Source: Schlesneria sp. (GTDB taxonomy: Bacteria > Planctomycetota > Planctomycetia > Planctomycetales > Planctomycetaceae). From it: DNA of 64,000 nt. Shown piece after piece: positions 60,373 through 64,000 of this stretch (position 1 is its first letter; the number at the start of each line of letters is the position of its first letter). The stretch spans positions 62,001 to 126,000 of the forward strand of contig JAQGHU010000107.1 in the NCBI GenBank assembly GCA_028291515.1, written 5' to 3'. Under the pieces are notes generated by a model. It ran no database searches. It saw only the letters and a program-made list of their open reading frames with translations, and was not told the DNA's origin. The translations under genes and the position numbers were made by a program.

Positions 60373-60877
60373 TCCCAATCCTTTGTTCCGTGGGCTGCAA
60401 ATCAATCGAGACCAGCATCCAATTCCGGAAACATATCAACGAGCCCGCTAAGTGCGAAGAGCGCTATTTGATCGGCCGCGTCAAAATCGGAGTTTCGGAG
60501 CTCCGCCCCCGCCGATCTTGCCACATTTCGAGGGCACCGATATAGTCCCCGCGAGTTCCATGGGTGAGCCTGAGCAGACGCATTGATCGTCGCACAGTGC
60601 TCGTTCCTGGCACCTGCCGGTTCAAGGTCGAACTGGATATTCCGAATGGATTCGAACGGAGCGAATGATGCCTGTCGTCATTCTTGCAGGTGGAAGTGCG
60701 GCACCGTCGTGCCTATCCACAGGTCGAGTCGACAGTTCCGTTCCAATGCCTGACCCGCAGCCACCTTCACTGGCACCCGCCCTTCTGGGTGTCTCACACG
60801 TCTAACGCCTTTCGCCTTCCCGTTGCGCTCACTCGCAAGCCTTGGCCACGTTGGAAGATTATCGGAGAACGAACGCG
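60373..60877. other. Intergenic region between divergent genes with a gene remnant
   Basis: 505 nt separating divergent methyltransferase genes. It holds a short frame at 60668-60805 that begins like a sugar nucleotidyltransferase (separate entry). The rest shows nothing recognisable apart from the promoters that must be present. Confidence 0.5.
60668..60805 (+). pseudogene. Possible remnant of a sugar-1-phosphate nucleotidyltransferase
   Basis: The ATG at 60668 (GGAG 6 nt upstream) starts MPVVILAGGSAAP, the same opening as RfbF/RmlA-type nucleotidyltransferases (M-x-V-V-I-L-A-G-G), but the expected Gly-Thr-Arg-Leu does not follow and the frame ends after 45 codons. Just before the next gene, 60837-60865 encodes a KPWPRWK-like string in another frame, faintly like the C-terminus of such enzymes. 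An internal deletion would explain both. Could also be chance; the good ribosome-binding site supports the first view. Confidence 0.35.
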
Positions 60878-62065
60878 ATGATTATCGAAATCAATTCAAC
60901 CGACGATGCCAATCAGGTTGCCGCACCGTGTCGAATCTGTAGCCGAGTCGGCTTGAATTCCATCTTGCCACTGGGGAGATCCGCCGAGGCGCAGTCTGCC
61001 GCAGTCGCAACAAGCGATGCCAGGTGGTCGTTGGATCTGGCGTGGTGCCCGAGTTGTTCATTGGCTCAAATCACCGAATCAATTCCGTCTGATATTCTGA
61101 CTCGTGAATCCGCGCTGCCTGCCTCAGCTATGGCCGGCGTGGTCTCGCAAGCCAAATCCGTCGTGCAACACGTCTGCGAGAAGCTGGAGTTGGGACCGGA
61201 TAGTCTGGCAATCGAAATCGCCAGCAACGACGGATATCTCTTGCAGTGGTATCAGCAGGCCAAGATTCCCGTGCTGGGAATTGAAGCCGCGCAGGATGTC
61301 GCCTGGATTGCCGAATCCAAGCACGGCATCGGTTCGTTTCCAGATCGCTTTGGCCTGGAGTTCGCGTTGCAGTTGAAGCGAGAAGGCCACTGTGCCGACG
61401 TGATTCATGCAAATCATGTGCTGGGCCACGTGGCCGACTTGAACGACGTTGTCGCAGGGTTCGCTGCGTTGCTGAAGCCAGAGGGAATGGCGGTCGTCGA
61501 GGTTCCTTATTTGAAGGACCTGCTGGATGAAGCGAACTTCGATACGATCAACCACGATCACCTGTGCTTCTTTTCACTGTCATCGTTGAGGCAACTCTTC
61601 GGTCAGCACGGAATGGAAATCGTGGATGTCGAAAGATCGACGGCATCCCCTGGCACACTTCGCGTATTTGCGGCGAAGTCGGATGCCTGGCCAGTTCAGT
61701 CGTCGGTTCGCGATTTGATGGATCAAGAAGCGACTTGGGTGCGGGATTCCGCGCAGTACCTGGCATTCAGTGATCGGATTCAATTGCTTCGACAAGAACT
61801 CGGGCAGTTGTTGCAGACGCTCAAGTCCGAAGGAAAACGGATCGCCGTTTACGGAGGATCCGCCAAGGGAAACACTCTGCTCGAATCTTTCGGCATCGGA
61901 TCACACCTCAAGATTTACGATCCGGTACAATTGGTCGAAGACCAACCCGACTATTGTCTGTTGCTGGCAACGGACGGCGCGGACGAAATCCTTAGTGAGC
62001 AACGCCAATATCGGGAAATGGGCGGGCGATTTATCATCCCGACCCCAACAGTCCGGATCGCGTGA
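60878..62065 (+). CDS. C-methyltransferase-like protein (zinc-binding N-terminus)
   Basis: 395 residues from the ATG at 60878 (GGAG 10 nt upstream). N-terminal zinc-site cysteines (CRICSRVG, then WCPSCSLAQI), class I methyltransferase core (SLAIEIASNDGYLLQWYQQ, VIHANHVLGHVADLNDVV, LLKPEGMAVVEVPYL, DTINHDHLCFFSLSSL) and a C-terminal Rossmann-like part (KRIAVYGGSAKGNTLLESFG). This three-part layout is that of NDP-hexose C-methyltransferases (Methyltransf_13/23/14). It suggests a branched or methylated deoxysugar in the cluster's product, and a nucleotidyltransferase would be its usual neighbour. Confidence 0.88.
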   Translation: MIIEINSTDDANQVAAPCRICSRVGLNSILPLGRSAEAQSAAVATSDARWSLDLAWCPSCSLAQITESIPSDILTRESALPASAMAGVVSQAKSVVQHVCEKLELGPDSLAIEIASNDGYLLQWYQQAKIPVLGIEAAQDVAWIAESKHGIGSFPDRFGLEFALQLKREGHCADVIHANHVLGHVADLNDVVAGFAALLKPEGMAVVEVPYLKDLLDEANFDTINHDHLCFFSLSSLRQLFGQHGMEIVDVERSTASPGTLRVFAAKSDAWPVQSSVRDLMDQEATWVRDSAQYLAFSDRIQLLRQELGQLLQTLKSEGKRIAVYGGSAKGNTLLESFGIGSHLKIYDPVQLVEDQPDYCLLLATDGADEILSEQRQYREMGGRFIIPTPTVRIA

Positions 62066-62155
62066 TTGATCACTCTTCTCGTGGGACGGTTTTCCAAACC
62101 GTCCATCTTTGATCCGCGCGATAATCTAAGAAAGTTTAGTTCGTCGTTCCCGCGT

Positions 62156-62270
62156 CCGTCATTCCCGCGCAGGCGGGAATCCAGCGGATGAAGTGCACGT
62201 ATCTACGCCGGAAAGACGAATCTCACACCATCCTTGTTAGGCTGGATTCCCGCCTGCGCGGGAATGACGG
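62156..62270. repeat. REPIN-like inverted pair, ATTCCCGC family
   Basis: Units at 62156-62184 and 62242-62270 in opposite orientation, identical in sequence to those at 33151-33254; spacer 57 nt. It lies in the 323-nt gap between the C-methyltransferase and hslV genes, in which no other feature was seen. Confidence 0.9.
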
Positions 62271-62388
62271 GGACGGAGGGCATCACCGATTTCTCAGACG
62301 AAGCTTGCTGCGCTGCGTAGAATTCGACGGTGGAAGTTGGTAATTGAAAACCAGCCGTCGAACGAATTCCTCGCAGAGCAAACACCGC

Positions 62389-62964
62389 ATGACTTCAAAT
62401 CGAACGAGAAGCCCCAATCGAGTCGAAACGCATTCCACCACGATTCTGGCCGTCAGACACCAAGGCCGTGTTGCATTGGGTGGCGATGGTCAGGTGACGT
62501 ATGGATCAAACATTTTGAAGGCGGACACTCGCAAAGTCCGCTGGATTCTTGACAAGAAAATGGTTGTCGGATTTGCCGGATCAACCGCAGATGCATTCGC
62601 TCTGCTGGAACGATTCGAGACGAAAGCCAAGAATTTTCCTGGTAACTTGCCGCGTGCCGCGACCGAATTGGCGCGAGACTGGCGTACCGATCGTATCCTG
62701 CGAAAGCTGGAAGCGATGATGATCGTTGTTGATCCTGAACATAGCCTGCTGATCACTGGACAGGGTGATGTGGTTCAGCCCGCGGACGGCATCCTGGGGA
62801 TCGGCTCGGGCGGAAATTTCGCCATTGCGGCAGCCCGAGCACTCATCAAGCACTCGTCACTCAGCGCGGGCGATATCGTGCGAGAATCATTGCGAATTGC
62901 GTCCGAGATCGACGTGTACACCAATGACAACATCGTCGTCGAGGAATTTCTGACCGCAATCTGA
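62389..62964 (+). CDS. hslV: ATP-dependent protease subunit HslV
   Basis: 191 residues from the ATG at 62389. Proteolytic subunit of the HslUV two-ring protease. The catalytic N-terminal Thr is the first T of TTILAVRHQGRVALGGDGQV; other family marks are VVGFAGSTADAFALLERFE, ELARDWRTDRILRKLEAMM, LLITGQGDVVQP, GILGIGSGGNFAIAAARAL and SEIDVYTNDNIVVEE. In E. coli HslV only Met precedes Thr1; here 17 residues (MTSNRTRSPNRVETHS plus the preceding base of the site) come first, so a propeptide must be removed. No in-frame ATG/GTG/TTG lies closer to the Thr. Followed 69 nt later by hslU. Confidence 0.95.
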   Translation: MTSNRTRSPNRVETHSTTILAVRHQGRVALGGDGQVTYGSNILKADTRKVRWILDKKMVVGFAGSTADAFALLERFETKAKNFPGNLPRAATELARDWRTDRILRKLEAMMIVVDPEHSLLITGQGDVVQPADGILGIGSGGNFAIAAARALIKHSSLSAGDIVRESLRIASEIDVYTNDNIVVEEFLTAI

Positions 62965-63033
62965 CGCGCGATCGCGAAACTAAATACTGATGCAGGTTGG
63001 CTGCCTGCTTTCTGAAATAGACAGGATTGTCAC

Positions 63034-64000
63034 ATGCAAGATATGTCACCTCGGCAGATTGTCGCGGAACTGGATAAGCACATCGTTGGACAAGATGCGG
63101 CCAAGCGCGCCGTTGCTGTGGCGCTGCGAAACAGATGGCGTTGGCAGCAGCTTCCGGAAGACGTGCGTCGCGATATCACGCCGAAAAACATCCTGATGAT
63201 TGGTCCCACCGGCGTCGGCAAGACCGAGATCACGCGGCGGTTAGCTCAGCTAATTGGCTCACCTTTCGTGAAAGTGGAGGCGACTCGCTTCACGGAAGTT
63301 GGCTATGTCGGTCGCGACGTGGAAAGCATGATCCGCGAATTGGTCGATGCTTCGATCAATCTGGTCAAGCAACGCAAGCGAGTCGAAGTCGAGCAGCAGG
63401 CTGACAAAAACGTCGAAGAACGATTGCTGGATTTGCTGGTTCCTCATGAACCCGTATCACACACGCCGTCAACAGAAGGGGACACTGGCGACCCTGCGGC
63501 CGAGGCGCAGGCTCGTCACGAGAGAACTCGCGAGAAGTTCCGGACGATGTTGAGATCGGGAAGCTTGGATGACAAGTCTGTCGAGTTGTCGGTACCTCAG
63601 CGTCGGATGCCTGTTCAAGTCTTGTCGAACATGGGTCTGGAACAAATCGACGGCGATTTCCAGCAGATGTTCGAGAAACTGATGCCGCGCCAGCACAAAG
63701 ATCGGAAGCTCCCGGTGCGAGAGGCTCGCACGTTGCTGAAGGAACAGGAAATCGAGCAACTGCTGGATAAGGATGTCATTCACGACGAAGGATTGAAGCT
63801 GGCGGAAACCAGCGGAATCGTCTTCCTGGACGAGATCGACAAGATCTGCGGCCAGTCTGAAGGGAAGCAGGGCGCGGATGTCAGCCGCCAGGGAGTCCAG
63901 CGCGACTTGTTGCCGATCGTTGAAGGAGCGACCGTGCAGACTCGATATGGATCACTGAAGACGGATCACATTCTGTTTATCGCCGCCGGCGCGTTCCACT
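63034..64000 (+). CDS. hslU: ATP-dependent protease ATPase subunit HslU (partial)
   Basis: Unfoldase partner of HslV. The ATG at 63034 (AGGA 6 nt upstream) opens a frame running off the right edge; 322 residues are visible. Begins MSPRQIVAELDKHIVGQDAA after a three-residue prefix; Walker A GPTGVGKT; pore region EATRFTEVGYVGRDVE (GYVG loop); the I-domain (about 130-240) with its coiled helices; Walker B GIVFLDEIDKICG; then QGVQRDLLPIVEGATVQTRYG and HILFIAAGAFH. All key motifs up to the edge are intact. Operon with hslV. Confidence 0.96.
   Translation, partial: MQDMSPRQIVAELDKHIVGQDAAKRAVAVALRNRWRWQQLPEDVRRDITPKNILMIGPTGVGKTEITRRLAQLIGSPFVKVEATRFTEVGYVGRDVESMIRELVDASINLVKQRKRVEVEQQADKNVEERLLDLLVPHEPVSHTPSTEGDTGDPAAEAQARHERTREKFRTMLRSGSLDDKSVELSVPQRRMPVQVLSNMGLEQIDGDFQQMFEKLMPRQHKDRKLPVREARTLLKEQEIEQLLDKDVIHDEGLKLAETSGIVFLDEIDKICGQSEGKQGADVSRQGVQRDLLPIVEGATVQTRYGSLKTDHILFIAAGAFH

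Overview
The window looks like part of a planctomycete chromosome (order Planctomycetales). Evidence: two large PSD1-type proteins (DUF1549/DUF1553, one with an N-terminal planctomycete cytochrome-like domain), a DUF1080 protein, a degenerate DUF1559-like pseudopilin, Tat-exported Gfo/Idh and TIM-barrel proteins, a giant PQQ-propeller/TPR protein, and moderately high G+C. No rRNA, tRNA, CRISPR array or prophage was seen. The genus cannot be fixed from the sequence alone.

Layout. 1-2.4 kb: cysteine synthesis (cysK-cysE, leftward) with a promoter and an intrinsic terminator in the cysK leader. 2.6-4.6 kb: flagellar rod genes flgB-flgC-fliE plus a MotE-like gene. 4.8-13.1 kb: M48 membrane protease, a secreted STN-like protein, xseA, a sugar-isomerase-like protein and a fused OppD-OppF ATPase. 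13.7-26.4 kb: PSD1 protein, then a leftward run (DUF4175-like coiled-coil membrane protein, its Gly-rich partner, SMP-30, a small membrane protein, the PQQ/TPR giant). 26.6-36.6 kb: recQ, an ABC-F ATPase, Gfo/Idh, a CBM9-like protein and a pcrA/uvrD helicase. 36.7-37.4 kb: an IS200-like transposase cassette. 37.5-39.9 kb: Gfo/Idh, a DUF1648 membrane protein and DUF1080. 40.1-42.1 kb: a small lower-G+C accessory island (MerR-like regulator, hairpin-rich non-coding stretch, SieB-like exclusion protein, zinc-ribbon membrane protein). 44.4-54.5 kb: scattered secretion/pilus genes (TadC/GspF-like, FHA, ExeA-like ATPase, GspE/PilB) interleaved with a second PSD1 protein and msrB. 54.7-62.1 kb: STAS protein and a polysaccharide cluster (two glycosyltransferases, four methyltransferases and a possible nucleotidyltransferase remnant). 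62.4-64 kb: hslV and the start of hslU.

The most unusual signal is repetitive DNA. A 76-nt element occurs three times without indels, and each time its first three bases are the in-frame TAG stop codon of an unrelated gene (MotE-like, IS200-like transposase, GspE). One copy lies inside the transposase cassette, which is bordered by inverted palindromic modules. Several other REP/REPIN-type inverted pairs sit between genes. Other leads are a possible attenuator in front of cysKE and a hairpin-rich stretch upstream of the SieB-like gene.

Limits: all families were recognised by eye, with no database search. Start codons are often TTG/GTG alternatives, and the choice made is explained where it matters.
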